Below are positions 9,113 through 17,541 of a stretch of DNA of 64,000 nucleotides, piece by piece (within the stretch, counting starts at the first letter, position 1; every line of letters begins with the position of its first letter). Source of the stretch: Polaribacter reichenbachii (GTDB taxonomy: Bacteria > Bacteroidota > Bacteroidia > Flavobacteriales > Flavobacteriaceae); contig NZ_CP019419.1 in the NCBI RefSeq assembly GCF_001975665.1, forward strand, positions 558,001 through 622,000. Direction: 5' to 3'. Under the pieces are notes generated by a model. The model searched no databases and had not been told where the DNA came from. It saw only the letters and a list, made by a program, of their open reading frames with translations. Both the position numbers and the translations under genes were made by a program.

Positions 9113-10071
9113 TATCTTTTGGGTTTGTATTTAGATTTTGTGAAGATTACATCTTCATCCATTTTTAATAATTCTTGCAAAGATACATCATTATGTTGCA
9201 TATAAGAATTAACAATTTGCCAACCTAACCAAACCCCTATTTTGCCTGGTGATAAATTATCTTGATCTGTATAAAATTTAGAAAAAGGAGCATTATCTAA
9301 AAACCTTTGATTCAGTTTTGTGTCTGTACTAAATAATAATTTTTTATCGATAAAGTACATCCAAACTTGTTCTTCATTTGCAATTGCCCAATTGAACTTA
9401 TCTTCTGAATAGCCCATTATCTCTTGATCAGAAACTTCGGGTAAATACGAATCTAACAAATACATTTTTTTGCCTTCATAAATCATTTTATCAATAAATC
9501 TTCTTTTGTTTGATGGCTGTACTTGCTGTTCTATAATTGCACTTGCAACATCAACAATTATATGTTTTTTAGTATTATTTTCTTTGATGTATTTTGGGTA
9601 ATCTGCATAAAATTGATGTTGTTTTCCCAAATATACATCCAAAGAAACAAGCATTAAACTATCTGCATAAATTACTCTATTTTCATAATCTATGTTGCTT
9701 AAAAGTGTAACTACATTAGGTACTTTAAACTTCGGATTGTAATATTTAACATGTTTAAAAAGTGATGAAAATTGTTTTTCTTCATCATTAAAATCAGCAT
9801 AAATCTTTTGTGTTTCTGCAAACAATTTTTGTTCTTCTTTATCATTTATTTTAGCAAATGCCAAGCTATCTGTAAATGCATCAGGAAATAAATAAGGATA
9901 CTTCTGTTTTACTTTTAATAAACTTTCTGTTGTTGCGTTATAAAAATCAACATCATATCTCTTTACAGAAAAATCAACTTTTACTTTAGAAACATCAATT
10001 TGTTGTTGTTTTTTATCAGAACAAGAAAAAAACAGACAGAAAACCATTAAAACTGCAAATAAAAATCTCAT
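9112..10071 (-). CDS. gldB: Gliding motility lipoprotein GldB
   Basis: GldB is a cell-envelope lipoprotein needed for gliding and type IX secretion in flavobacteria. It has 319 residues, with a signal peptide MRFLFAVLMVFCLFFSC in which Cys17 is the lipidation site. The following FSVKRYDVDFY, the central IYADSLMLVSLDVYLG and the later NWAIANEEQVWMYFIDKKLLF are typical of the family. It is divergent from nadE (59 bp between starts) and coupled to gldC, the same order as in F. johnsoniae. GldB alone does not prove motility because many non-gliding relatives keep it. Confidence 0.93.
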   Translation of the reverse strand: MRFLFAVLMVFCLFFSCSDKKQQQIDVSKVKVDFSVKRYDVDFYNATTESLLKVKQKYPYLFPDAFTDSLAFAKINDKEEQKLFAETQKIYADFNDEEKQFSSLFKHVKYYNPKFKVPNVVTLLSNIDYENRVIYADSLMLVSLDVYLGKQHQFYADYPKYIKENNTKKHIIVDVASAIIEQQVQPSNKRRFIDKMIYEGKKMYLLDSYLPEVSDQEIMGYSEDKFNWAIANEEQVWMYFIDKKLLFSTDTKLNQRFLDNAPFSKFYTDQDNLSPGKIGVWLGWQIVNSYMQHNDVSLQELLKMDEDVIFTKSKYKPKR

Positions 10072-10130
10072 ATTCTTTGTATCTTAGTCTTTGAATTAAA
10101 GAACGATAAAAATACTAAAATAGTTTATCA

Positions 10131-10919
10131 ATGAATACCGAAAAAGTAGCTGAATACATCATCGATTGGTTAAAAGATTACGCAATTAATGCAAGAGTAA
10201 AAGGTTTTGTTGTTGGAGTTTCTGGAGGAATAGATTCTGCTTTAACATCGACTTTATGTGCAAAAACTGGTTTACCTACTTTATGCGTAGAAATGCCTAT
10301 TCATCAAGCAGCAAGTCAGGTTTCTAGAGCAGAAGAACATATTGCACAATTAAAGAAGCGTTTTGATAACGTAAGTGAAGTTAGAGTTGATTTAACTGCT
10401 ACTTTTGAAGATTTTAAAAATGTTGTACCTACCATAGAAGATACTGCAAAAGTAGATTTATCTTTAGCTAACACAAGGGCTAGAATTAGAATGACTACTT
10501 TGTATTATTTAGCAGGAATTAATAGTGCTTTAGTTGCTGGAACTGGTAATAAAGTAGAAGATTTTGGTGTAGGTTTTTACACAAAATATGGTGATGGAGG
10601 TGTGGATTTAAGTCCGATTGCGGATTTAATGAAATCGGAAGTTTATGAATTAGCTGCTTATTTTGGTGTACCAAATTCTATACAAGTTGCACAACCTACA
10701 GATGGTTTATTTGGTGATAGTAGAACTGATGAAGATCAAATTGGCGCTTCTTATGATGAATTAGAATGGGCAATGAAAATGCAAAATGAAGGTAAAACAG
10801 CAGATAATTTTACAGGTAGAGAACAAGAAGTTTTTAAAATTTACATTAGATTAAACACCATTAATCAGCATAAAATGCAACCTATACCGGTTTGCGAAAT
10901 TCCAGAAAACTTAAAGTAA
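10131..10919 (+). CDS. nadE: Ammonia-dependent NAD+ synthetase
   Basis: NadE amidates deamido-NAD with ammonia and ATP, the last step of NAD synthesis. The 262 residues correspond to the synthetase domain alone; there is no glutaminase domain, so it should use free ammonia. The PP-loop motif GVSGGIDSALTSTL is at about residues 27-40, and NTRARIRMTTLYYLA, GTGNKVEDFGVGFYTKYGDGG and the Lys/Asp-rich loop DLMKSEVYELA follow. The stop overlaps the antisense end of the small ORF at 10911-11039 by 9 nt. Divergent from gldBC, a conserved flavobacterial neighbourhood. Confidence 0.96.
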   Translation: MNTEKVAEYIIDWLKDYAINARVKGFVVGVSGGIDSALTSTLCAKTGLPTLCVEMPIHQAASQVSRAEEHIAQLKKRFDNVSEVRVDLTATFEDFKNVVPTIEDTAKVDLSLANTRARIRMTTLYYLAGINSALVAGTGNKVEDFGVGFYTKYGDGGVDLSPIADLMKSEVYELAAYFGVPNSIQVAQPTDGLFGDSRTDEDQIGASYDELEWAMKMQNEGKTADNFTGREQEVFKIYIRLNTINQHKMQPIPVCEIPENLK

Positions 10920-11039
10920 ATTTGCCGCCGTTAAAAGCTTTTTAATTTTTTTAAAGTTTCTTCTTCTAGATCCTCTTGAAATTTCGAACGGGAACATAAT
11001 CATAAGAATGATAATTTTAAATAATATTATAATTTTCAT
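10911..11039 (-). CDS. Small cationic membrane-type protein, 42 aa (paralogue of the ORF at 11202-11333)
   Basis: I do not recognise this protein. Its 42 codons start at ATG 11039 and end at TAA 10911. Residues 1-18 are hydrophobic (MKIIILFKIIILMIMFPF); then come EISRGSRRR, a second Lys-rich stretch (NFKKIKK) and the end LLTAANLL. The second half matches the neighbouring small ORF: PFEIS, K/R, GS, K/R-RR, then IKK and AANLL. Several shared residues use different synonymous codons (Ser, Gly, Ala, Asn), which argues for selection on the protein. It overlaps the 3' end of nadE antisense by 9 nt. No convincing promoter is visible in the 100 nt upstream; it may have its own or depend on leakage through the terminator at 11142-11182. 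A small membrane protein, toxin-like peptide or secreted cationic peptide are all possible. Confidence 0.7.
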   Translation of the reverse strand: MKIIILFKIIILMIMFPFEISRGSRRRNFKKIKKLLTAANLL

Positions 11040-11141
11040 CTAAATAAGTTGTCTATATATTTAGACGCATATTTTAAATTTGGTCACATTTTTAGATAAA
11101 ATAAATTGCAAGAAGCGTTGAAGTTTTAGAATATATATCAC

Positions 11142-11182
11142 AAAAAAAATACCTTAACTTAATTGTTAAGGTATTTTTTTTA
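11142..11182 (-). terminator. Terminator between the two small ORFs
   Basis: TACCTTAAC (11150-11158) / GTTAAGGTA (11165-11173), flanked by A8 on the left and T8 on the right. It is therefore a bidirectional hairpin, and on the minus strand it terminates the ORF ending at 11202. Confidence 0.85.
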
Positions 11183-11201
11183 AACTCTTTTTTGCTACTT
11201 A

Positions 11202-11333
11202 TTAAAGTAAGTTAGCTGCGATCATCATTTTTTTAATTCTTACTTGCGCTCTTCTTTTCGACCCCTTAGAAATTTCGAACGGCAATGAGATGAACATAAA
11301 AATGATCTTTAAAATTTGTAATACTTTTTTCAT
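11202..11333 (-). CDS. Small cationic membrane-type protein, 43 aa (paralogue of the ORF at 10911-11039)
   Basis: An unrecognised small protein of 43 residues: ATG at 11333, TAA at 11202. The N-terminus MKKVLQILKIIFMFISL is hydrophobic, followed by PFEISKGSKRRAQVRIKK and MMIAANLL. The charge is strongly positive. It has the best expression evidence of the pair: a complete TTG-N22-TACATTTG promoter about 30 nt upstream (11362-11394) and a strong terminator 20 nt after the stop, so it is a self-contained transcription unit of roughly 200 nt. The similarity to the downstream ORF, with K/R exchanges and synonymous third-base changes, supports real coding. Function unknown. Confidence 0.75.
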   Translation of the reverse strand: MKKVLQILKIIFMFISLPFEISKGSKRRAQVRIKKMMIAANLL

Positions 11334-11361
11334 AATAGTCTTTTTGTTCTTTTTCCTATAA

Positions 11362-11394
11362 CAAATGTACACAAAAAGAAATTAATGACTACAA
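11362..11394 (-). promoter_or_regulatory. Promoter of the 43-aa small ORF (TTG-N22-TACATTTG)
   Basis: On the minus strand TTG is at 11394-11392, then 22 nt, then TACATTTG at 11369-11362: an ideal Bacteroidetes promoter. The ATG is 28 nt downstream. Between here and the dnaG stop (11395-11604) the AT-rich sequence shows nothing else I can name. Confidence 0.65.
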
Positions 11395-11604
11395 TCATAT
11401 GTAAAGGAAAAACCCCCTTTTTTATAAAAAAAATATCAAAAAAAGTAAACCAAAAATCAAAAAAACAAAATAAACAGCTAAAATACAAGTAATTACAATT
11501 CAGTTAAAAGAAATTAAAATTTTAAATTTTGCCTTGTATCAACAAAAAGTGTGTTTTTCCGCAATTAAGAAAATTTAATTTTTAAGAAAAGTTAAAAAAG
11601 TTGA

Positions 11605-13647
11605 CTAAACTACTCTATTTAGTTTTTCAAAAAGTCGCATTTTTAGATTTGTATAGTTTCTAATGGTTTCTAAATCGATATTAACACCGCTATTTTCTGT
11701 AGCTTCTTTCATTAACTCTTCTATTTTTTCGCCGATTAAAACTCTCCTTAAGTTAAAAACAGCATCGTTTACAGCTTTCTTTAAAACCTCTAAAGCACCA
11801 GTTACAAAAATATTTTGACCTTCCCAATTACTGAGTTGATGCTTTTCTTCGTCCATTAAAATAGAAGTAACTGTATTTGCAATATCTGTATTTTTATGAT
11901 TGATTAAACCATCTATATCTACTTTTTCTAATTGATTTAATTGATGAATAATTTCGTTATAAATTTCTTGAAAAGTAGTGTTTGAAAATTCAATTTCATC
12001 ATCGTGCAAATGCACATAAATTTCTGCTGAAACTGTATTTAGATATTTTCTAATAGCTATCGTTTCTTTATCATTTTCATCTACATTGACAACTTCTTCA
12101 GTAAACTCTACTTCTTCATTACCAAATAAAAGTAAAATTCTAATAATTTCATTTTCTAAAATTGCTAATTGATCTACTTTTTGAGTAGAAACAGAATCAG
12201 CAACTTTAACCAAGCCCATTTGTGCACTTTCTTGCTGCATAAAATATTCTGGTGGTGGCTCATTTGGGTCTTGCTGAGGGTTACTAGGTTGTTTACGATG
12301 TTGTTGTTGTGTTTTCTGTTTATTAGCTTTACTTCTTTCTTGTAAATTTTTCTTTAGTAATTGTGCCAATTCACTAAATAAAACACGTTCTGAAATTTCC
12401 ATAATTCTTGAACATTCTTGAATGTAAACTTCACGTTGAATAGAATCTGGAATTTTAGAAATACTTGTAACTATATCTCGAATTACACTTGCTTTTTTTA
12501 TAGGATCGTTGTTAGAATCTTTTAAAAGCAAAGACACTTTAAAGTTGATAAAATCTTGAGCTGAATTTTCTAAATATTCTTTAAGTTCTGCATTAGAATG
12601 TGCTTTAGCAAAACTATCAGGGTCTTCTCCATCAGGAAACTGAACTACTTTTACGTTCATTCCTTGTTCAAGAATTAAATCTATTCCACGAATAGAAGCT
12701 CTAATTCCTGCTGCATCTCCATCAAAAAGAACGGTAATATTTTTTGTTAATCTGTTTACTAAGCGTATTTGATCTGATGTTAATGCTGTACCAGAAGAAG
12801 CTACAACATTCTCTACACCTGATTGATTAAATGAAATTACATCTGTATAGCCTTCTACTAAAAAACAATTGTCTTGTTTTGCGATTTCTTTTTTAGCTTG
12901 ATAAATTCCGTAAAGAATTTTACTCTTATGATAAATATCGCTCTCAGGTGAATTTAGGTATTTTGCTGCTTTTTTATCGGAAGTTAAAATACGACCACCA
13001 AAACCCAAAATACGCCCAGACATAGAGTGTATAGGAAACATAACACGACCTTTAAAACGATCGAATTGTTTGTTTTCTTTTACAATTGTTAGTCCTGTAG
13101 AAGCTAAATATTTTAAATCGTAACCTTTTTCTAAAGCTGCTTTTGTAAAATTATCCCATTCATCAATACAATATCCTAGGTCGAATTTTTTGATGGTTTC
13201 GTCTGTAAAACCTCTTTCTTTAAAATAACTTAAACCTATTGCCTTACCCAAATTGGAATTCAGCATTGTATTATGAAAATAATCTCTGGCAAAACTAGAT
13301 ACCAAAAACATACTTTCTCTTTCATTCATCTGAGCTTTTTCTTCTGATGTTTGCTCAGTTTCTTCAATTTCTATATTGTACTTTTTGGCTAACCATTTTA
13401 TGGCTTCTGGGTAAGAATAATGTTCGTGTTCCATTAAAAATGAAATGGCATTACCACCTTTACCTGTAGAAAAATCTTTCCAGATTTGTTTTACTGGAGA
13501 TACCATAAAAGAAGGTGATTTTTCGTCTACAAACGGGCTTAATCCTTTAAAATTACTTCCTGCTTTTTTTAGTTGTACAAATTCACCTATAACCTCTTCT
13601 ACTCTTGCAGTTTCAAAAACTCGGTCTATAGTACTTCTGGAAATCAT
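11605..13647 (-). CDS. dnaG: DNA primase DnaG with degenerate zinc-binding site
   Basis: Primase synthesises RNA primers for replication. It has 680 residues. The N-terminal zinc-binding domain is present (about 1-100), but the CHCC ligands are replaced: the family's CPFH is SPFV (Ser37, Val40) and CFGC is DFST (Asp58, Thr61). The TOPRIM catalytic core is intact, with VEGYTD and FDGDAAG at about 260-330. A Gln/Pro/Lys-rich linker (about 440-485) leads to the C-terminal helicase-interaction domain. I recall the same ligand loss in Flavobacterium DnaG, so it is probably a clade trait. The gene follows clpX on the same strand across 206 bp that hold two palindromic structures. Confidence 0.95.
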   Translation of the reverse strand: MISRSTIDRVFETARVEEVIGEFVQLKKAGSNFKGLSPFVDEKSPSFMVSPVKQIWKDFSTGKGGNAISFLMEHEHYSYPEAIKWLAKKYNIEIEETEQTSEEKAQMNERESMFLVSSFARDYFHNTMLNSNLGKAIGLSYFKERGFTDETIKKFDLGYCIDEWDNFTKAALEKGYDLKYLASTGLTIVKENKQFDRFKGRVMFPIHSMSGRILGFGGRILTSDKKAAKYLNSPESDIYHKSKILYGIYQAKKEIAKQDNCFLVEGYTDVISFNQSGVENVVASSGTALTSDQIRLVNRLTKNITVLFDGDAAGIRASIRGIDLILEQGMNVKVVQFPDGEDPDSFAKAHSNAELKEYLENSAQDFINFKVSLLLKDSNNDPIKKASVIRDIVTSISKIPDSIQREVYIQECSRIMEISERVLFSELAQLLKKNLQERSKANKQKTQQQHRKQPSNPQQDPNEPPPEYFMQQESAQMGLVKVADSVSTQKVDQLAILENEIIRILLLFGNEEVEFTEEVVNVDENDKETIAIRKYLNTVSAEIYVHLHDDEIEFSNTTFQEIYNEIIHQLNQLEKVDIDGLINHKNTDIANTVTSILMDEEKHQLSNWEGQNIFVTGALEVLKKAVNDAVFNLRRVLIGEKIEELMKEATENSGVNIDLETIRNYTNLKMRLFEKLNRVV

Positions 13648-13665
13648 TAGTTTAATTCTAATTTT

Positions 13666-13699
13666 AAACCCTTCAGGTTTTAAAAAACCTGAAGGGTTT
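13666..13699. terminator. Hairpin in dnaG leader
   Basis: CCCTTCAGG / CCTGAAGGG with A/T-rich flanks extends to a near-perfect 16-bp dyad (13666-13681 / 13684-13699), 19 nt upstream of the dnaG start. A T5 run follows on the plus strand, only T3 on the minus strand. It could be a weak clpX terminator, an attenuator of dnaG or a repeat; direction is uncertain. Confidence 0.6.
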
Positions 13700-13765
13700 T
13701 TGTATATTAAAAAGCCTTATTTCTTTTTGTTGTTTTTGCGAACTTCACTTTAAAGTTAGCAATAC

Positions 13766-13844
13766 GCGTTAAGGATTGAAACGACATCCTTTTTTCTTTT
13801 TCAGAAAAAAGATATAGTGTAAAGCCTGACCTGAAAGGTAACGC
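13766..13844. repeat. Palindromic interspersed element, copy A (between clpX and dnaG)
   Basis: The element has 6-bp perfect terminal inverted repeats, GCGTTA (13766-13771) and TAACGC (13839-13844). Inside are the left arm ATTGAAACGACATCC (13775-13789), T6, a short loop, A6, and the right arm GATATAGTGTAAAGC (13811-13825). Copy B at 36810-36921 shares both arms at 13 of 15 bases each, in the same order, but has a different centre. The element begins 9 nt after the clpX stop on the minus strand. I remember very similar sequences as abundant interspersed repeats in flavobacterial genomes. Confidence 0.7.
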
Positions 13845-13853
13845 AAAAATAAA

Positions 13854-15092
13854 TTAAGATGCTGCTCTTAACTTCTTTAAAGTGCTGTTAGACAATTTAG
13901 ATTCTGCATAGTCTTTGGTTACATTAAAAACCTTGTCATCAGAACTTGGTAAATCGAACATTGCATCTGTAAAAATAGCCTCGCATAAAGAACGTAATCC
14001 TCTTGCACCTAATTTATATTCTACTGCTTTTTCTACTATATAATTTAATGCTTCTTCATCTATTGTAAAGGCAACTTCATCCATAATAAACAATTTTGCA
14101 TATTGTTTAATAATTGAATTTTTAGGCTCTGTTAAAATAGCACGTAATGTTTTAGCATCTAAAGGATTCATATAACTTAATACTGGCAAACGCCCAATAA
14201 TTTCTGGGATTAAACCAAAAGATTTTAAATCTAAAGGTGTAATGTATTGTAATAAGTTTTCTTCATCGATTTTATCATCTTCTAAAGATGCTCCAAAACC
14301 AACTGCTTGTCTGTTTAAACGCTTACTGATTAATCTGTCTATACCAGAAAATGCACCACCAGCAATAAATAAAATATCTTTAGTATCTACTTCTATAAAT
14401 TTTTGCTCAGGATGTTTTCTACCTCCTTTTGGTGCTACATTTACAACTGCGCCTTCTAATAATTTAAGTAAAGCTTGTTGTACACCTTCTCCTGAAACAT
14501 CTCTTGTTATGGATGGATTATCGCCTTTTCTGGCAATTTTGTCTATCTCATCTATAAAAACAATACCTCTTTGTGCTTTTTCTACATCGTAATCTGCGGC
14601 TTGTAAAAGACGACTTAAAATACTTTCTACATCTTCACCAACATAACCTGCTTGTGTTAATACTGTAGCATCTACTATAGAAAAAGGCACGTTTAACATT
14701 TTTGCAATTGTTCTTGCTACCAATGTTTTACCTGTACCTGTTTCACCAACCAAAACAATATTCGATTTTTCTATTTCTACTTCATCTTCTGTATTTTTAT
14801 CTTGCAATAACCTTTTGTAATGATTGTAAACAGCAACTGCCATTGCACGTTTAGTTTCATTTTGACCAATGATATATTGATCTAAAAAGTCCTTAATTTC
14901 TCTTGGCTTTTTTAAGGTTAAATCTTTAGATAAACTACTAGTTTTAGATTCAGAAATTTCTTCTTCTACAATGCCATGTGCTTGCTCTATACATTTATCA
15001 CATATATGAGCATCCATACCAGCAATCAGTAAATCTGTTTCTGCTTTTTTACGTCCGCAAAACGAACACTCTAAATTTTCTTCTTTCGACAT
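13854..15092 (-). CDS. clpX: ATP-dependent Clp protease ATP-binding subunit ClpX
   Basis: ClpX is the hexameric AAA+ unfoldase that feeds substrates to ClpP. The start is placed at MSKEENLECSFCGRKK (15092), giving 412 residues. The frame is open 18 codons further (to 15146), but that stretch (KFFSQQPITKSQKPIQ) is not family-like. The N-terminal zinc domain is intact, with Cys9, Cys12, Cys31 and Cys34, unlike the degenerate zinc sites in AccD and DnaG. Walker A is GETGTGKT, the pore loop is GYVGED, Walker B is VFIDEID, and the ClpP-contact loop reads VGF (IGF-like) in LNRQAVGFGASL. clpP lies 82 nt upstream on the same strand, so an operon is likely. Confidence 0.96.
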   Translation of the reverse strand: MSKEENLECSFCGRKKAETDLLIAGMDAHICDKCIEQAHGIVEEEISESKTSSLSKDLTLKKPREIKDFLDQYIIGQNETKRAMAVAVYNHYKRLLQDKNTEDEVEIEKSNIVLVGETGTGKTLVARTIAKMLNVPFSIVDATVLTQAGYVGEDVESILSRLLQAADYDVEKAQRGIVFIDEIDKIARKGDNPSITRDVSGEGVQQALLKLLEGAVVNVAPKGGRKHPEQKFIEVDTKDILFIAGGAFSGIDRLISKRLNRQAVGFGASLEDDKIDEENLLQYITPLDLKSFGLIPEIIGRLPVLSYMNPLDAKTLRAILTEPKNSIIKQYAKLFIMDEVAFTIDEEALNYIVEKAVEYKLGARGLRSLCEAIFTDAMFDLPSSDDKVFNVTKDYAESKLSNSTLKKLRAAS

Positions 15093-15174
15093 TTGAATTG
15101 GTTTTTGGCTTTTAGTTATTGGTTGTTGGGAGAAAAATTTCACCAAACAACTTTAAACCATCAACATAATATTA

Positions 15175-15834
15175 TTACTTTCTTGTTAAAATTTCATCGA
15201 TCATACCATATGCTTTAGCTTCATCAGCTTTCATCCAGTAATCTCTATCAGAATCATTATGAACTTTTTCTATAGTTTGTCCAGAATGATTTGCAATAAT
15301 TGCATACAATTCATCTTTTAACTTTAAGATTTCTCTTGCAGTAATCTCTATATCAGAAGCCTGACCTTGAGCACCACCTAAAGGTTGATGAATCATAATT
15401 CTAGAATGTGGTAAGGCAGAACGTTTACCAGCTGCACCTGCACACATTAAAACTGCACCCATAGAAGCTGCCATTCCTGTACAAATTGTTGCAACATCTG
15501 GCTTAATAAATTGCATAGTATCGTAAATACCTAAACCTGCATAAACGCCACCACCTGGTGAATTTATATAGATAGAAATATCTTTATTTGCATCTACACT
15601 TTCTAAAAACAACAATTGTGCTTGTATAATATTTGCAACTTGATCGTTAATACCTGTACCTAGAAATATAATTCTATCCATCATTAAACGAGAAAAAACA
15701 TCCATTTGAGTAATATTCATTTGGCGTTCTTCCATAATATATGGTGTTAAACTACTTGTTATTTTGGTATATGCAGTACTACTAATTCCATGATGTTTTG
15801 TAGCATATTTTTCGAACTCTTTTCCGTAATTCAT
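15175..15834 (-). CDS. clpP: ATP-dependent Clp protease proteolytic subunit ClpP
   Basis: ClpP is the serine protease that forms a tetradecameric barrel with ClpX. The 219 residues include an N-terminal segment of about 30 residues that may be processed. The catalytic triad is visible: Ser124 in [11 protein letters not shown], His149 in [10 protein letters not shown] and Asp194 in [10 protein letters not shown]. It lies between tig (upstream) and clpX (downstream), the classic tig-clpP-clpX order on one strand, but a terminator after tig separates it. A TATCTTTA box (TAnnTTTG-like) lies about 30 nt before the start. Confidence 0.97.
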   Translation of the reverse strand: MNYGKEFEKYATKHHGISSTAYTKITSSLTPYIMEERQMNITQMDVFSRLMMDRIIFLGTGINDQVANIIQAQLLFLESVDANKDISIYINSPGGGVYAGLGIYDTMQFIKPDVATICTGMAASMGAVLMCAGAAGKRSALPHSRIMIHQPLGGAQGQASDIEITAREILKLKDELYAIIANHSGQTIEKVHNDSDRDYWMKADEAKAYGMIDEILTRK

Positions 15835-15909
15835 TTCTTGATTCTTTTAAAATATTTGATTTGTAAAGATAAGAACTATTCTCTTAATATTGTGTTAGAG
15901 TTTTTAGGC

Positions 15910-15941
15910 AAAAAAACCTGAATTTTTCAATTCAGGTTTTG
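15910..15941 (-). terminator. tig terminator
   Basis: AAAACCTGAATT (15913-15924) / AATTCAGGTTTT (15929-15940) with loop TTTC. The A-run on the left gives a T tract on the minus strand, directly after trigger factor. Confidence 0.85.
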
Positions 15942-15994
15942 CTTTATTATAAGGCATCTCTACTTTACTAAAGATGAAAAAATCTTATTAAAAA

Positions 15995-17320
15995 TTATTT
16001 CTTATATGCTTCTTTAACAAACTCTTCGTAAGAAACTTCTTTTGTTTTAAAGTTGATGTTCTCTTTAAAGAAAGTCAATAATTTTTGACTAATTAATTGA
16101 GATTGTAACTTTTGCGCTTCTTCTTGGTTTTGTAAAATTCTACCAGCAATTTCATCTAATTCTTTTTCTTCTGGATTCATGTTACCAAACTGAGCCATTT
16201 GCGTTCTGATAAATCCTTTTGCGTAATCTACCAATTCAGCATAATCCAATTTAATATCATTATCTTTCATAAGCTTACCTTCAATTAATTGATAACGTAA
16301 ACCTTGTTCAGATTTTTTATACTCTTCTGTTGCTTCTTCTGGTGTTAATTGTTTTTCACCAGCAGATTGTAACCACTTTTGTAAAAATTCAGCAGGTAAA
16401 TCGAATTTAGTATTTTCTATTAAATACTCTTGTACAGCATTTAATAAATATTGATCTCCTTGTTGTGCGAATTGCTTTTCAGCATCTTCTTTAATTTTTT
16501 CTTTTAATTCAGTTACTGTAGAAACGCTACCATCAGCAAATAATTTATCGAATAATTCTTTGTCTAATTCAGCTGGTTCTGTTTTTGTAATCTCTTCTAC
16601 AGTAAAAGTTACTTTGATATCTAAATCGTGAATTTCTTCATGAGATACTCCTAAAAGATGTTGTAGTTTATGATCGTCTTCGAATAATTTCTTAGTCTCT
16701 AATTCAACAACATCACCTACTTTAGTACCAATTAATTTCTTTTCGTTTTTCTTACCTTTTAAATCGTTAACCAAAAAAGTACCTTTTTTATTGATTTCTT
16801 TTTCTTCGTTAACAAAAGTACCAGTAACATTAGAATGCTCAGTAGCTTCATCTAAAGAACTCATTTTTCCATAACGAGTTTGAATGTTTTTTACCTCTTC
16901 TTCTAATAACTCATCAGTAGCAACAATATTATATTGCTTTATTTTATTTTTTGCTGATAAATCAATTTCAAATTCAGGAGCTAATCCTAATTCAAATTCA
17001 AAAGAAAAAGTTTCTGCATCCCAATTAAAATCGTCTTTAATTTTTGGTAAAGGATTACCTAAAATATCTAATTTTTCTTCTGTTATAAATTTATTTAAAG
17101 AATCTTGTAAAAGTTTGTTTACTTCATCAATCATTACAGATTTTCCATATTGCTTTTTAACCATTCCCATAGGTACGTGCCCTTTTCTAAAACCAGGAAT
17201 ATCTGCTTTTTTACGGTAATCTGTTAAAACCTCTGTTACTTTTGCTTGATAATCTTCTGCAACAATATCAACTTTTACAACTGCATTTAATGCATCTACG
17301 TTCTCTTTTGTAATATTCAT
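15995..17320 (-). CDS. tig: Trigger factor
   Basis: Trigger factor is the ribosome-bound chaperone and peptidyl-prolyl isomerase that meets nascent chains. It has 441 residues (E. coli 432). The ribosome-docking signature appears as DIPGFRKGHVPMGMVKKQYG at about residues 39-58 (GFRxGxxP). The central PPIase-like region (about 150-250) is divergent, and the C-terminal helical domain follows. The order tig, clpP, clpX on one strand is conserved in many bacteria. It is divergent from pyrH, with a clear own promoter. Confidence 0.95.
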   Translation of the reverse strand: MNITKENVDALNAVVKVDIVAEDYQAKVTEVLTDYRKKADIPGFRKGHVPMGMVKKQYGKSVMIDEVNKLLQDSLNKFITEEKLDILGNPLPKIKDDFNWDAETFSFEFELGLAPEFEIDLSAKNKIKQYNIVATDELLEEEVKNIQTRYGKMSSLDEATEHSNVTGTFVNEEKEINKKGTFLVNDLKGKKNEKKLIGTKVGDVVELETKKLFEDDHKLQHLLGVSHEEIHDLDIKVTFTVEEITKTEPAELDKELFDKLFADGSVSTVTELKEKIKEDAEKQFAQQGDQYLLNAVQEYLIENTKFDLPAEFLQKWLQSAGEKQLTPEEATEEYKKSEQGLRYQLIEGKLMKDNDIKLDYAELVDYAKGFIRTQMAQFGNMNPEEKELDEIAGRILQNQEEAQKLQSQLISQKLLTFFKENINFKTKEVSYEEFVKEAYKK

Positions 17321-17353
17321 TTCTCTTTAATCTAGTTCTTAAAAAATCGAGTG

Positions 17354-17383
17354 CAAAATTAATCAATTAAATTGATTTTACAA
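17354..17383 (-). promoter_or_regulatory. tig promoter (TTG-N19-TAATTTTG)
   Basis: On the minus strand TTG is at 17383-17381, spacer 19, TAATTTTG at 17361-17354. The start codon is 33 nt downstream. A second TAATTTTG on the plus strand (17490-17497) is a likely -7 box for pyrH. Confidence 0.65.
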
Positions 17384-17541
17384 CTCTTTAAACACTTCTA
17401 TTTCAGTAATTTCGAATCACATTTAATTTCTGTAAAGAATTAAAAACTAAAACTGTAGCAGTGATTCGTTTATAAATAAAAAAAATACTTAATTTTGCTT
17501 AACTAAAATTCTCTTTAAAGAGATACAAAAAATCAACAAAA

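Noticed and set aside
13445..13753. Plus-strand ORF of 102 codons over dnaG
   Set aside because: It is the antisense shadow of the conserved dnaG N-terminus; composition is not protein-like and it runs through both palindromic leader elements.
14242..14592. 116-codon ORF opposite clpX
   Set aside because: Antisense shadow of a strongly conserved ATPase region.
16884..17219. 111-codon ORF opposite tig
   Set aside because: Antisense shadow of trigger factor; no promoter or family resemblance.
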